The position numbers were made by a program, and so were the translations under genes. Below, piece after piece: positions 10,738 through 22,753 of a DNA stretch of 64,000 bases. Location: the NCBI GenBank assembly GCA_012274445.1, contig JAAROD010000014.1:365001-429000 (forward strand), in the 5' to 3' direction. Numbering within the stretch: the stretch's first letter is position 1; every line of letters starts with the position of its first letter. Origin of the DNA: Sclerotiophoma versabilis (lineage: Eukaryota; Ascomycota; Dothideomycetes; Pleosporales; Didymellaceae). The notes beneath the pieces were generated by a model, which worked only from the letters and a program-made list of their open reading frames with translations, searched no databases and had not been told where the DNA came from.

Positions 10738-13700
10738 CTACTTCCTCCTCTTCCCACTTCCACCACGACCGGCCTCACCGTCACCCTGGTGATGCCTCTT
10801 CTTGCCTTCGCGCTGCCAATACTCCTGCCTCTCCCTCTTCTCCCTCGCCTCCTTCATCTCTTTGTTCTCTTCGATCTTCTTCTTGTACGGCTGCTTCCTC
10901 TCCTCCTGCTTCGCGCGCCTCTTCTCTACCTTCTCGTTCCTGATAGCCATGACTTGGTTCATCAAGCGCCTGGCTTTCTTCTCCTCGCCGCCCAACACCA
11001 CGGCACGCTTCTGCAGATAGGTCTCCTTTTTCTGTGGCTTCATCTGTGCGATCTGGGACTTGAAGGGCAGTTCGGCGGCGAGCTTACGGGGGACGCGGAG
11101 GGGATTGAACTTGCGCTCCTCGCGCTCAATGGGGCGGTATGCCGAGTTCTTGATGGATGGGGTGGGGAGGTTGAGTTCTGCGCGGACTGCGCCGGTAAGA
11201 CGCATACCCTGCCAGCTTGTGCTTTCACCTGCCTCCTTGTCCTCAGGTGTGGGTGGGACGAGCAGGTTAGTAACGGCGGCGTAGAAGCGGCGGGGCTTGA
11301 TGGGGTACCATGCTCGCAGGAAGACAATATCGGACATCAGGATTTTGTCTTCGAAGGTGGCACGGAAGTTGCCTTCTGGTTTGGAGAGGGCGCGTTTGAT
11401 CTGACCACGGACGCCAGAAACGGTGCGGATCGAGGCACCTTCAAACTTAGCAATCTCAAGCGACGACTTGAACATGTCCTTTATGAACGCGGTGTTCTTG
11501 AAGATCTTATAAGGGTGGCCGGTCAGCTTGAGCTTCTTGACAATCTCGGTGGATTCGTCGACGTTCAGTACGACGCCAGTGGCTGAAATTCGGAACCCGG
11601 GGGTCTTGTTCGAAAGCGACTGGACGCAGCAGAAACCTGTGTTCGGCGCAACCAATGGCCCGTAGAATGTGCCGAAGCAATGCATGTGCTCCGGTGTGTA
11701 CTTGAGCATACGATTTCGCGTTCGCGAGTCGGAGATGGAGTAGATGGGAGTGGTCTGGAACCGCCTCCATCCAAGTGAGAAGATCACGGGATCGTTCGTC
11801 TTCAAGATCTTCTTGTGCCAGCGGTGACGCTTGATGCGGATTTGTACAAAGCCAAAGCGCTCCTCAGTAGGTGTCAAACCACCGATGAGCACAGGGAAAC
11901 GCGGGTTGAAATTCATCGAGAACTCGCAGGGCACGTCCTGAAGTACAATACGAGCGTATGTACCAGCTTTGTGACCCTCGACGCGTTGGCGGGAAGCTTC
12001 GTCCAGCTGATCGAACTCGGCACGGTTGATGTCGAGCTGCTTCTTGAGCAAGGCTTTTTGCGCATCGTACCAATCATCTTCGCCAAACTCTTCTTCTTGG
12101 CCGCCTTCTTTTCGAGCGTCTGCTTTGTCGTTCATGAAGCCTTCTCGGTCCTCCTCCTCGAATCGCAGCTTCAGCTCCTCTTTCCGTTTTGCGTTCTTTT
12201 CTCGTTCCGCCTCAATATCATCGGCCTCAGCTTCAGCCTCAGTACAGGGCTGATCACCACCAAACTTCTCGCCAGTCTCGAGATCCTCAAACTCACCGTC
12301 GCCTTCGTCGTCGTCCTCCTCCTCCTCCCCATCGAAGCCCTCGAAATCGTCGTCTTCACCGTCACCGCCCTTTCCAGCCATGTGACCACCTGCGAACCGA
12401 CTCTTCAAGGCTGCAATGTTCTCTTCGTCCTCCCACTTCTTCGCCAGCTCTTCGTAATTGAAGCGTGCGATATACCGGTCCTCGTTATTCGCATCCTGCG
12501 CCTTAGACTTCTTGAAAAAGCCATCGTCGTCGTCGTCTGCCTCGATATCTTCCTCCTCCTCGTCTCCCTTCCACTTCTTGATGACATCTTCGGGCGAAAT
12601 GTCGAGATTGTACATTAGCTTTCCGAGCTCGGCGATGCGGTATGGTCGTTTTCGTCCGTGCATCTTAGCTGCGTTCTCACGGAGGTTGGTTTTCCAGTTC
12701 AGAGCACCTGCGTCATCGTCGTCCTCTCCCTCAGAGTAAATGTCGCTGTTTTCGAGGTCGCTGAGATCCGGCTCTTCGCCTGATAGCGAACCAAGGTCTG
12801 AATCGCTTTCCGCGAAAGCCACCTCTTCCGCTGCATCGTCCTTGTCTTCCTTTCGCGCCAGCTTTGGCTTGCTCAGTGAAGAGCCGTTTGTATCCAAGAA
12901 TCCTGTGTCGTCCTCGTCATCTTCGTCACCACTGTGGTCCTGCTGGAGCTCGTCATCATCGCTGTCAACTTCATCGAGATCCGCATCATCGATGTCGTCG
13001 GCATCGGCAGCACGTGCTCTTCGTTGCGACTTTCGCCCAGTGTTTCCCACGTCTTCATCGTCGTCAATGTTCTGGTTATTGACAAGCTCACCACCGCTGA
13101 ACAACCTGAAACCTCGATCATCCTCACCAAGCAGCTTCCTGCCACCTTGTAGACCGATCATCATCTGCTCTCCGAGTCCACGCTCTTGATCAGGCTCCTC
13201 GTCTGGGTTGAACGTGTTCGTCTTGACATCAATGTACACGGCGTCCTTATCGACTAAGACGCCACCGACGTCTGACATGGGTGCATACAGGATCTTCTGT
13301 TTCTCACCCAATCTTGTACGCTTCTTCTTTCCCGTAATCTTCTCCGCCTGCTTCTCAAAATATGGTGTAGGACACGGATCGGGTAGCGCTTCAGTCGAGG
13401 TAACGGTCAGATCGCCAACACCTGGAATGTGCACCCTTGACCCTCCAGCCGGGAAATTCGTGCCGCGCAGATAGCCATACAGCGCGATCGTGCGGTCGCA
13501 CTTGGGGTCCTGTTCAATATCAGTCGGCGGTGTTATGTCCAAGAACCTATCAGCCAGACAGTATGGATGTGAGTTCCTCCAAACCAGCGGCCTCGGGTTC
13601 TTCATCACGCTCAAGAACCTGCTCAAGTTCATGACCTCCCTGTCAGGGTATCGCCCGTTCACCACGCCCGAGAGGTAAAACAGCTTCGCACCCTGGTACA

Positions 13701-14328
13701 ACTCGCTCCAGAAGCGATGCTTGAGGCGCTTCTTCTGCAGCTTGAGCGTCTCCTGCTTCCTGAACAGATCCAGGTGTGTGAGGATGCCGAAAACGTTTCC
13801 AGGCATACCAGACGAGGAGAGCACGTTCAAGAACTCCATGGTCTCCATCTCGAAGCCGTAGTTCCCGTCGATCATGAGCAGACAGATATCTACCACCTTT
13901 GCTATATCGATCATGGAGGCGAGCGAATCGGACGGACATTCTATGAAGGTAAGGCGGCGGCGCTTCGAGGTGACGACAGTGAGGGGCCCGGAGGGCGACG
14001 AGAGCGTCTGTTTGGTGTAGCGTCTGATCAGACTCTTGATAAGCGTTGTTTTGCCGACACCTGAGGGGCCGACGACGGCGACGATAATGGGGGGTGCTTC
14101 TTCGGGGAGGCGGTCGACGAGCGGGACGTGAAGGCGCTTTTCTTTGACCTGCTCTTGTTAGTACAGTAGTTCGACAGTTATAGAGACCGAACATACATCT
14201 TGAGAGCGCGCGCCCTGCTTTGCCAGTCGGCCTGGCGCTGCATAGGCGAAAGCCTTGGGGTTCGGTCCGCCAGAATGCGGCTTCTTCTCCTTCCCCTTCC
14301 TATGCGCTCGGTTCGTCTGATCCGCCAT
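10738..14328 (-). CDS. BMS1: Ribosome biogenesis GTPase BMS1
   Basis: Exon 1 is 14197-14328 (44 codons from ATG 14328) and exon 2 is 10738-14148. The 48-bp intron has GTATGT..GAGCAG ends. The product is 1180 residues, almost the same as yeast Bms1. Bms1 is a nucleolar GTPase of the small-subunit processome that recruits Rcl1 and is needed for 18S rRNA maturation. Visible features are the P-loop GPSGVGKT (71-78), a G4-like THLD, and a long Asp/Glu-rich central tract (about residues 370-640). The conserved core (ILKTNDPVIFSLGWRRFQT, FNPRFPVLIGGL, GVRGQIKRAL) and a Lys/Arg-rich C-terminus follow. The acidic tract produces many long antisense frames, which are shadows. Expected to be essential and nucleolar. 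Confidence 0.97.
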
Positions 14329-14672
14329 ATTTGCAACTGCCAGATGCGTCTTCCTTTGCAGACGCTTCCTGATTCAGCAGTGCACACAAATTCCACAACA
14401 GAGGGGAGGCGCGTGAGTTTCGACGTTGCGGCAAAGCTTCGAACTTCCGTCCTCCAAAATTTCGAAACTAGCCGGCGCGCTAGTGAGCTTGACAGGGGTG
14501 TACCTTTTCTCTTATCGATAGGCGGAAGCCGCGACCCTGCGCGACCCCACCGAGGGGCTGCTCAGCTGCTCACTCCAACCGATGACGTGCGTGTCCGCCG
14601 TCAGCGCGCATAACCAAGGCTCTTGGGACGTTGCAGGGTCTCTAATCGGATAGGCCGAAGGCAATGGCAGTC

Positions 14673-14679
14673 TATAAAG
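14673..14679 (+). promoter_or_regulatory. TATA-like box of the I9 inhibitor gene
   Basis: TATAAAG lies 105 bp upstream of the inhibitor start codon and is followed by a pyrimidine-rich CT stretch (14700-14760) typical of fungal transcription starts. Confidence 0.5.
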
Positions 14680-14783
14680 CACGCCTTGACTCTTATCTCA
14701 CGCGAGCTACCTGTAAACAACTACATCTACACTGCACTCCTCTTCGCTGCACAACTCTAAGACTCTACACACAATCTATCAAG

Positions 14784-15128
14784 ATGCCTCAGCAATACAA
14801 CGTACGTGAAAAAGAGTGCCTCGAGCTGAGGGGAGTATGAAGAATGTAGGCTGACGATATGCTGCATAGGTCACTCTCAAGCCCGAAGCCTCGCCCGAGG
14901 ACTTTGAGCAGGCGAAGAAGGATGTCGAGTCCAAGGGCGGCAAGATCACACATGAGTTCAAGCTGATCAAGGGCTTCACGTACGTCTACTAAGATCTTTG
15001 ACACCTTGCCCGGTTGGCAGTATGCTGATGCCTACGATAGCGCCGAGCTCCCTGACGACCTCGTCTCCACCTTCGAGTCAAACGACAAGATTACCGTCGA
15101 GAAAGACTCTGAGGTCACTACCCAATAA
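14784..15128 (+). CDS. Inhibitor I9-type proteinase B inhibitor (Pbi2-like)
   Basis: Three small exons, 14784-14801, 14870-14979 and 15041-15128, join in phase to 72 codons (71 residues). Both introns start with GTACGT and end in TAG, and are 68 and 61 bp. The protein is the size and pattern of the subtilisin-propeptide-like inhibitor I9 family. A strand (YNVTLKPEASPEDFEQAKKD) is followed by GGKITHEFKLIKGFTAELPD and a C-terminal strand ending in SEVTTQ. In yeast Pbi2 inhibits vacuolar proteinase B and, with thioredoxin, forms the LMA1 complex for vacuole fusion. A similar cytosolic role is inferred. No signal peptide is visible. The first exon codes for only six residues, so it is easily missed. 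Confidence 0.9.
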
Positions 15129-15290
15129 TCGAACATGACCATGCAGTGAGCTGAGCATAACGGCATGTAGACATGATGCAACAAAGCATAGCGCTTGCAT
15201 AGGCGGCAGCTTGGGTATATAACTAGCAACAACATTTCTGATGCCACCTGCTCTCCTCTCGCTCGTGGCATGAAGGCGTTGCGCTTGTCG

Positions 15291-16773
15291 CTACTCTCGT
15301 TCTTGATCCACCCTCCCCACACCTCTCAACTTCAGATAGACATCGGTTCCCCAACCCCACAGACTCTTGACCTCGATCCCTCCGCCAAAGTACTCGGCGT
15401 AAGCCCTCCCTAGCGGTAGTCCATAGCCCAAGCCAGCTAGGCTGTGCGCGCCGTCACCTCCGGGGCCTGTCATGGCATTCAACGCGTCCATACCGCTGCC
15501 AGAGCCGCCACCCGACAGTGTCGATGATGCCTGATCTTCATTAAAAGTCGTGAAGCTGTAGTCCCAGATGTGCGCGAGATTGTCCGGCGAGATGCCGCCG
15601 CCACGGTCGCGAATCCGAATCGTAACGCCGGGCGTGCTGTGCTTGAGCGGCAGAATCTGAGCGTCAGACTTGGGCGAGGAGGAGGTGAGTGCGCCTGTGA
15701 AGCTCCCCGAAGCGATGTCTGTATTGCCTTGGTTTGTGTTTCGCAGGTTCGAGCTAGTGGTATCGTACTCCTCCTTACTACTGGTGTCGCCGTGCAGGTC
15801 TTTGGGCGCAATCGTGACTTCGACCGGCTCCCGCTCCTTGCCGTTCTCTACTGTCGCGCGGAATGCGTTCTTGAGGAGCTCAGTCATTATGTACTCGAGG
15901 TGCGCAGGGACGTGGGCGAATGTATAGTCTGGCTCGCCATTTATGACTACGCTAGGTCGTACGCCATACTTAAGCTCGCAGATTTCGCCAACTATATTTG
16001 CGCAATGGTCGACGATGCGTGCAGGCTTCAGTTTCGTGTCAATCACGCCGATGAAGCCGGGCGTCTTGTCAGACTCGTGCATAATCTCAGCGTGTGGCTG
16101 ACTCGAGAAGTGCAGCGACAGATGTTGCTCGGCGATGAGTCGCGTGCCAATACGGGCCCGCAAATGTTCGTCTAGGAACCGTGTCACATCTCTTGGGCTG
16201 ATGTATTTCCTGGCTTCGAGGAACCCCCTCGCTAGTATGCTGATGGTGTTCGAGTGCGTTTGCACGAGGTCAGCCATGACCTCTGTGAATTTGATCTCGT
16301 CCTCGAGCGAGGTGATCTCGTGCTCGGCCCATGGCAGCAGCGTCGACAGGCTGTGTATGTAGTTGGCGTGGATTTTCGACACGTGAGGGTTGGACACGAC
16401 GATGAAAGGTAGGTTTCGCAGCGACTGTATACGGTGTGCGAGCCGTGCAGGTAGTATCGCAAGTGTGAAGTTCGCGGAGGTGAGCAGTTGTTGTGTTGTA
16501 AGAGGGGGCCTTCCGTGTCTGCGCACGCAACAGCAATCAGTTTTACGGATCCCAGAGAGCTATCTCTTGTAAGTGCACTTACTTCACCAGATCGGCGAGG
16601 GTCAGTGGGTAGAGAGGTAGGCTCGCGAGGTGCGAAATGTCGTGATCGGTGACGGTTCTCGTGTGGAGTCGGTGTATTCTTTCTCGAGGGAAGAGCGGCC
16701 TGCGCGCCATTGGTGGGCAACATGCCCTAATGATATGTGACTGGATAATCAAGGGTCGCTGCATGTGTGTCAT
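15291..16773 (-). CDS. Mitochondrial pyruvate / branched-chain ketoacid dehydrogenase kinase
   Basis: Exon 1 is 16583-16773 and exon 2 is 15291-16518. The 64-bp intron (GTAAGT..GCGCAG) splits a Lys codon, giving 472 residues. The N-terminus is basic and hydroxylated (RRPLFPRERIHRLHTRTV), as expected of a matrix targeting peptide. Then come the family segments LPLYPLTLADLV and HGRPPLTTQQLL, the helical domain, and a GHKL ATPase. That ATPase shows ELLKNAFRATVE (N box, about 277), IRIRDRGGGI (G1), GYGLPLGRAYAEYFGG (G2) and WGWGTDVYLKL. These kinases phosphorylate E1 of pyruvate or branched-chain ketoacid dehydrogenase; which of the two cannot be told here. A Ser/Thr-rich insert sits between the N and G1 boxes. 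A downstream ATG (MARRPL) is an alternative start. Confidence 0.93.
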
Positions 16774-17844
16774 GGCGACTTCATTAACCCAGAAGAGCTG
16801 CTGGGAGGTTTGGAAGGATGAGATGTGCAGGCAACTCAAGCTTCGACAAGCTCGTGATCGGCGGTGAGGGTCCGACGTCATCCCTTGCACACCAAACTTC
16901 CATAAGCCTTGGACAACACAACAACACAACAACACAACAACAACACGCCTACTCCATGAGACCTCAGCTGGCGCTTTTGTAATATAGTGACACGATTGAC
17001 CGTGAGTATTTCCGCTGCTAACGGCCATATGCGAACGGACGAAAACAAAGAGGGCTTCTGCCCCTTCAACTCGATATGATGCAGCAAGTCTGGGGCTGGG
17101 GGCGATGAACCTTCAACTAGAGGAAGTTGATAAACGAATCTGATCTTGCAGAGGTTTTTACAAGGTCTAGTAATAAGGTCTCTATGTTGGACACGTTCAC
17201 TCAACGAGTCATGAGAGAAGTCCAGGTCCAGCTGGCCTGGTGAGCAAGGCCTGATATTCCCAACACGTATTGTGCATCTCTTTGGCGCGGCTGTCTACTG
17301 TCAGTTGGGAAGCTCCAACGTGATTATCTAGTCTCATGAACATAATCATGAAGACACTACAACCCCACAGCCTGCTGATGTACTCAGCAAATAGTATTCA
17401 AGCAGCCTACTGGCATCGCACTACCGGCCTGCACCCCGGCAATGGTTTCTCTTGACTTGCAGGCTAACATTAACATTCAGGCCGTGGTAACTTCTGTTCT
17501 TTTTGCCATAGGTTAAGATTCACTTTGTGCCAAGGTGTTCACTATTGACAATGAGGGTTGTGCACTTTGGGCACAAGGCTGAGTTTCAGCGTTACCAACC
17601 TCTACTGCGAACCAAACCCAACAACGGGTCTCCAACATCGCCTCGCCTGGAGGCCAAGCGGATTATGCAACTCATTGACCTAGCAGAAGCGAGTGTGACC
17701 AAACAAACGTAATCATCTACTACAGCTAAGCCCAAAATTACAGAATTCCACTGGAATTGGTCGGGCTGAAGTGTGGATGCTCGTGTACACATGAGACTGA
17801 GATATCAGCCCGTGTTTGTCTTCACCCTCTGTTCCTAGCCCCAA
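16774..17844. other. Intergenic, one simple repeat
   Basis: No supported gene. An ACAAC/ACA microsatellite occupies 16913-16946. Open minus-strand frames upstream of the kinase continue its frame past ATG 16773 but have no family support. Confidence 0.5.
16913..16946 (+). repeat. ACAACACA simple sequence repeat
   Basis: A run built only of ACA and ACAAC units over 34 bp, about 140 bp upstream of the kinase start codon on the minus strand. Confidence 0.9.
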
Positions 17845-19921
17845 ATGCGTCTAGTAATTTTCAACGCTTTTTTCGCGCTCAGGACGACTCAGCAACCCGG
17901 TTCAGATCCACTCATGGATTTCGTCGACGCTATTACCATCAAACTTGGATGGTCGATAACAAACATTATCTGGATAGCAGCTGGGTGTATCTGGGAGGCT
18001 CGATCAGCAACGACAGCATCCCCATCGCGAGTGAATGTCCAATGTGGAGCCTGTGTTGACTTGCAAAGACAGATGGCTTCTCGGCGCGAATCTAGCCCAA
18101 ATTGACAATGATTTCCATTTTCCCATGCAACAGATTGAGTCATCGAAAGTGTGTTATCTCCTATTGCCCGACAATAGTTATCCTCTAACAGTCTGCACCA
18201 AACTGATCCAGCACAGGACACGAACGTCCCTTCCGTGAGTGGCGGTGTCCTATGGCCTGACCAAGCGAATGAGCTTTATTACCTTTTCGATGGCGAATAT
18301 AACAGTGAGAACCCCGAGCCTATCCATCAGAGGCTGCGGTGTTATGATACTATCAACACATCCTAAAATCGATATCAAATTAACAACGAGCCCGTTTCCG
18401 ATTCTGTCTCATGGCCGGCTGTGAACGACAACGGTACGGCATGCTATCATGGCGGATACTTGACCGATAAGACTGGAACCCATTGGGATACTGGCTCTGA
18501 TCGGTTTATGCTCAACAGCCTGGCCACGTACGATATGGATACGCAGTCATGGACCAACAAGACTTACGATAACGCTCTACGAGTGGAAGGATCTCTCCAC
18601 TACATCCCTGCGGGCGAACTAGAATCATTGACGTATTTCGGTGGCGTTGAGAGTCCTAATGGCATATGCCAATATGTATGGATAAAAGGTTAGATATATT
18701 GCTAGACTAATCCTTGCCAGGCTGAAATGAGTGTAAGTGACATCCTGTGGCTGGATGTACTGTCAATTAACGTGGACCCAGCAAATTCACATATTTGGCA
18801 TCGGCAATGGCACATGGTACACAAAAGATGCCGGAGGCGATGTACCAGCACAACGGCGTGCCTTCTTTGTAGGAGTGGCTTGGACTGCGGACCGCACCTC
18901 CTACAATGTGTATGGTAACACTCAACCACTATGGTGTCGTGCTGATGAGACTAGGTAAATCTACGGAGGTATTACGGCCAATGGAACCGGACTCGATGAA
19001 TTAGATGTACTGACGATGCCTCTGTTCAGATGGATACTGGTATTTATATCCATGCACGCCGCTCAAACGTATAGGCTGACGCTTGTAGCTGCATTTAAAC
19101 TCTTGGTATGGGTGTAATTTTGGGAAAGGTTCGACATCATGCAACGTAGTGTATAATCCTCCCAGATGCTAACAGTGGGTGGATTGCATCCTAACGCTTC
19201 TATTGAGGATTGTGATATACCAAGGATAGGTGGGCAGCACACTTTGCACCTTGGGGCAAGAGATGAATGAACGGCCCGCCCAAGGATTTATATCGCATGC
19301 TCTTAGCGAGAACATTACGGAGTATCGTGTACTGAACAGCTTACTAACAGAAATAGGTGGCGGGTATGGCCTCGGTACGCTAATATGGTTAACGCGAAGC
19401 TAATTTTCCGACAGCGAACGTGGTGGTGCGCTCGTAAAGGGACCAAACCCTACATGCGGTCTTGCCAGCATCTTCAAAACATTTGCCGTAGCGACCAGAA
19501 CCGCAACTCGAACAGACTCACCTACGAACTCACCTATAGCAACCAACCTTACACCTGAAAACTCCCGCAATGACGACTCGACAAGCCCTTTATGGGAGTC
19601 TTTGTTGGAGCCATCGCACTCGGTGTGGTGGCCGCCCTTCTCTTCAAGAAGAAGCGTGCCACTACTCCGACGGAGGTCCAAGAAAGTATAGTGCCTGAGA
19701 TAGAAAACCAAGATGAGACACTAACCAAGCGAAAATGGTTCCTCCGGGGTCGTTGGAGGTTCGAGGTTGAAGCGAAAATAGACCCGCAAGAGTTGTATTC
19801 AAAGAACTTTGAAATCATCCCAGGCCCTCTGATCGAGCCGGAAGCATCAGAAGCAAGGCAAGCAGAAGGAATTGTGCATGATGGTAGGAGTGCTAGGTGC
19901 TCAGCCAGGGCGAATGTGTGA
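17845..19921 (+). pseudogene. Decayed Kelch-repeat, membrane-anchored protein
   Basis: Pieces of a fungal Kelch-repeat cell-surface type protein appear in order but in changing frames. A signal-like start is MRLVIFNAFFAL (17845). The family block RRYYHQTWMVDNKHYLD is in another frame (about 17926). SGGVLWPDQANELYYLFDGEY (18238 on) follows, then an in-frame TAA at 18364. Next come NDNGTACYHGGYLTDKTGTHW (18421 on), GNGTWYTKDAGGDVPAQRRA (about 18805), and a C-terminal transmembrane helix VGAIALGVVAALLFKKKR (19592 on) with a 90-residue tail. Some breaks may be introns, but the frame jump inside the first block and the TAA are not explained that way. I judge it a pseudogene. The stops do not clearly follow a RIP pattern. 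Confidence 0.68.
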
Positions 19922-20154
19922 CTGTAATCGCCCTTATAAGGCGAGATTGTTGCATGAGTGAATCGCACTATATCAAAGCAGGCCCATCTCCATACGATTA
20001 AATATTTACCTACTCGCACGTAAAAAACTCGTGTGATTATACAGGACGCGAGAAGAGAAGATCACGCCGCAGACTGGCCGGTTGCAAGAGGACTAAATGA
20101 CAGTAGGAGAGGGTACATGTGATATGGTCCAAGATTATGATTTGAACAATTGCA

Positions 20155-20193
20155 CAGCTCTTTCGCATACGACCATAGGACGTTGAAAACAAG
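20155..20193 (+). repeat. Dispersed repeat, copy A
   Basis: 39 bp that recur at 25768-25806 with two differences, both transitions. Similarity extends weakly upstream with more transitions. It is outside any recognised gene. Confidence 0.8.
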
Positions 20194-20566
20194 TTTACTT
20201 GTTCTATGTGCCGTTTGACATGGTTCTCAAAGCGGCATACAGGTTACGATTTCTAGTCACTTCCGGCACCATGCCCAAATAGGAAAGCTCCAGGCTAGTG
20301 AATCCAGCCAATCAATCTACTAGCGATGTTCCATGACGGATGCTCCTGAGAAGGCGTGTTCTTACTGGTCTACGGTTGCCACAGGCCTATCTATCTGAAC
20401 GCAGAGATTGGGTTGTTGAGAAAAGTCGCTACCTAGGTAAAGTCTGCCAACAGGTTAAATAGTGGTTGTCTTGGCATTCGGCCTCTTTTAAATATTTGTA
20501 CACACTTTCGGCAACGACTGTTCACACCCGCTTCACATTTCCAACAACAATATCCAGCCTTCAAAT

Positions 20567-21391
20567 ATGGCATCAACTACTGTGTATCAGCAGTCCTTTC
20601 GATTTATCGATCTACCTAAAGAGCTACGTTGCTGCGTGTACGAGAATATCGAATTCCATACCACTTGGCACGTCCTGGACAGAACACAAGCCCTCATCAA
20701 CAAAAGAGACTGGCCAGTCCCTCCTAAAGCCCAGGTCTACGATTCTCGTGTTACCCTCATCAGACCGCACACTGGATTTGCGATTGAAATCCTGACGACT
20801 TGTCGCCTTATAAACGAAGAAGCCTGCCAAATATTCAAACGCAAGATAGAGCGCTACAGGCTCCAGCCTGTACGATATCTTGTAGATTATAGTGCAGCAT
20901 GGGCACTTGTTGGAGCTTCAAGTGCCCTGAGAAGCTGTCTTGGCGTAGCGGACGGGGGCATTAGCAGAGGCGAAAACAGAGCAGTTAGGACCTTTCTTCG
21001 CACTTGTGCACTTTCCCTCTCTCGAACGCGTCCAACACAGAACGGAACACAAAACAACTCCCGAGGCGTACGAGCTATCGAAATGACGATAACTCACAAG
21101 AGCGAAACTGTGTATAACAGGGAAGTATTGGAAACAATGATGTGGCTCTGTGAGCTTAAATACTATAGTCCAACTCGACTTGTAGTTATATATAAGTCTC
21201 CGCTTCCAAAAACACAGATACTTAGTAATACGCAGGCAAGAGATTCGAGCAACCTTGAGGAGCTATTACTACAACAGGTTCCGAGAGAACCAGAACCCAG
21301 CAATCAGGCTAGCTCATATTGCGGAGTTTTCGTGAGGCCGCTTAAGGAAGCAGCTTTTGAAAGACATGTAAAGGGCTTGGAGTCTTACTAG
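20567..21391 (+). CDS. F-box/2EXR-like fungal hypothetical protein
   Basis: Intronless, 274 residues from ATG 20567. The opening FRFIDLPKELRCCVYENIEF matches the short N-terminal motif F..LP.ELR..IY.. found in the many F-box-like or 2EXR proteins expanded in Dothideomycetes. EILTTCRLINEEACQIF follows at about residue 77, as is usual for the family. The rest has no recognisable domain. The role in any one species is usually unknown; adaptor-type protein binding is a family-level guess. The frame is intact and has normal base composition. Confidence 0.75.
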   Translation: MASTTVYQQSFRFIDLPKELRCCVYENIEFHTTWHVLDRTQALINKRDWPVPPKAQVYDSRVTLIRPHTGFAIEILTTCRLINEEACQIFKRKIERYRLQPVRYLVDYSAAWALVGASSALRSCLGVADGGISRGENRAVRTFLRTCALSLSRTRPTQNGTQNNSRGVRAIEMTITHKSETVYNREVLETMMWLCELKYYSPTRLVVIYKSPLPKTQILSNTQARDSSNLEELLLQQVPREPEPSNQASSYCGVFVRPLKEAAFERHVKGLESY

Positions 21392-22753
21392 AGACTGACA
21401 AAAAGCAATATTCACTGCATGGATGCGTAATTAAGGTTCATGCGTTGTAAATATACTACTGTTATAGATGATCATTAAAGAGTGATGACAAAAGCTCCAC
21501 TCCTAGACAGAATTATAACAAGAGTCTAAACGCCAGCCCCCCGCCCAAAGTCCCCCTCCTTCTACAACCCGCGAAGGCACCGCCTCCTCTCCGCCTCAAT
21601 GGCGGCTCGAACCGCGTTTTCCTTCACAACTATTGTTAGCACATATGATAATAAAAGTTCTCAGTCTACTAAAGCGCAATAGATAAAACCTATGCAAAGG
21701 CTTTCTATGTTTACAAACAGGACTGCGCGCCTCTACGCGCCCTGGATCGCAGGATCCGGATTGGCCCTCATGGCCTGGGCAGCCACAGAAACTGCCTCCT
21801 CGGCGGCGGCGAGCTCCGCCGCGAGTGAGACGAGGCGCACACAGCCAGAGTAACGCCCCAGCCTATACATCACGTAGCGTTAGCGCAAATCTTCCCATAT
21901 TACTATGGTGTAACAGCTGGAGTTTATGCCAATCGGCAACATGCAATCTCAATAATGACATCGAAGAGAAGGACACTACGATAGACAGTATACGAACATT
22001 GCGGTGGTGGCGGCCGCGGCGGCGGTGTGGTGCCTATGAGTTGGTTCTTAGCATGATATTTTACTTGCGGTGAGATCAGGGATGCTTGGAACCACCTACT
22101 GTTGCTGTTGCTGTTGCTGCTATGGCGGTGGTGGCGGCGGCGGTCTTCAATTGCTCGTGATACAAATCAAGAGAAGAGACCGCACAAAATTCTATGTTTA
22201 CACTGTGTTATGCTCTTTCCGAACAGCAATCACAGAATAGCAAGTTCATCCCCAAGGAGGTTGAACTGAAGGAAGGGAAGGTGCGGCAGAGATTAGACGT
22301 TAGGAAATCAGAATCCCGAAGAAAATTCCTTCAGTCTTGAAATGTTGCGTAAGAGTGCTTGAAGTAGCAGAGTGCAATTCTCGGTGCGGAAACTTCAGAG
22401 GCAGGTAGCACCCATAGAGCAGGAATAAAAATAGCGGGTAGCGCTGAGAAATACGCCGGAAAGCTTTGAAGTCTGTGTCGAGCCCAGGAAGGTGTTGGGA
22501 AATATATACCAGTACTCGTGACGCAGGCTCTTTCGCCAAAGTACACGGGGACCGCGTACGATCTGATTACCATTGCCACAGCCGGAAGGTATGTGTCGCA
22601 TGCATGAAGCTGCATTTTACTGTGGAGCACAGGCATGGGGTGGAGTCTGGGGTTGCACACCAAATGAGAGGAACGCCATCGATTCCGTCGTGCCCTGGGC
22701 CGGACGGCCTGTCGCAAGAGTTTGCAATTAAGTAGAAAGAGAAGTAGTGAAGC
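21392..22753. other. Intergenic with GC-rich triplet repeats
   Basis: No gene supported. Two low-complexity triplet tracts occur: GGCGGC-type near 22001-22034 and GTTGCT followed by GGCGGTGGT near 22096-22146. Short frames around 22300-22735 lack family resemblance. Confidence 0.5.

Noticed and set aside
11815..13634. Several long plus-strand frames across 10.7-13.7 kb
   Set aside because: They are the complement of the Asp/Glu- and Lys-rich BMS1 coding sequence; composition (Ser/Leu/Val runs) is a shadow effect.
16579..17028. Open frame extending the dehydrogenase kinase upstream of ATG 16773
   Set aside because: The extension has no family resemblance; the targeting-peptide-like part lies downstream of 16773.
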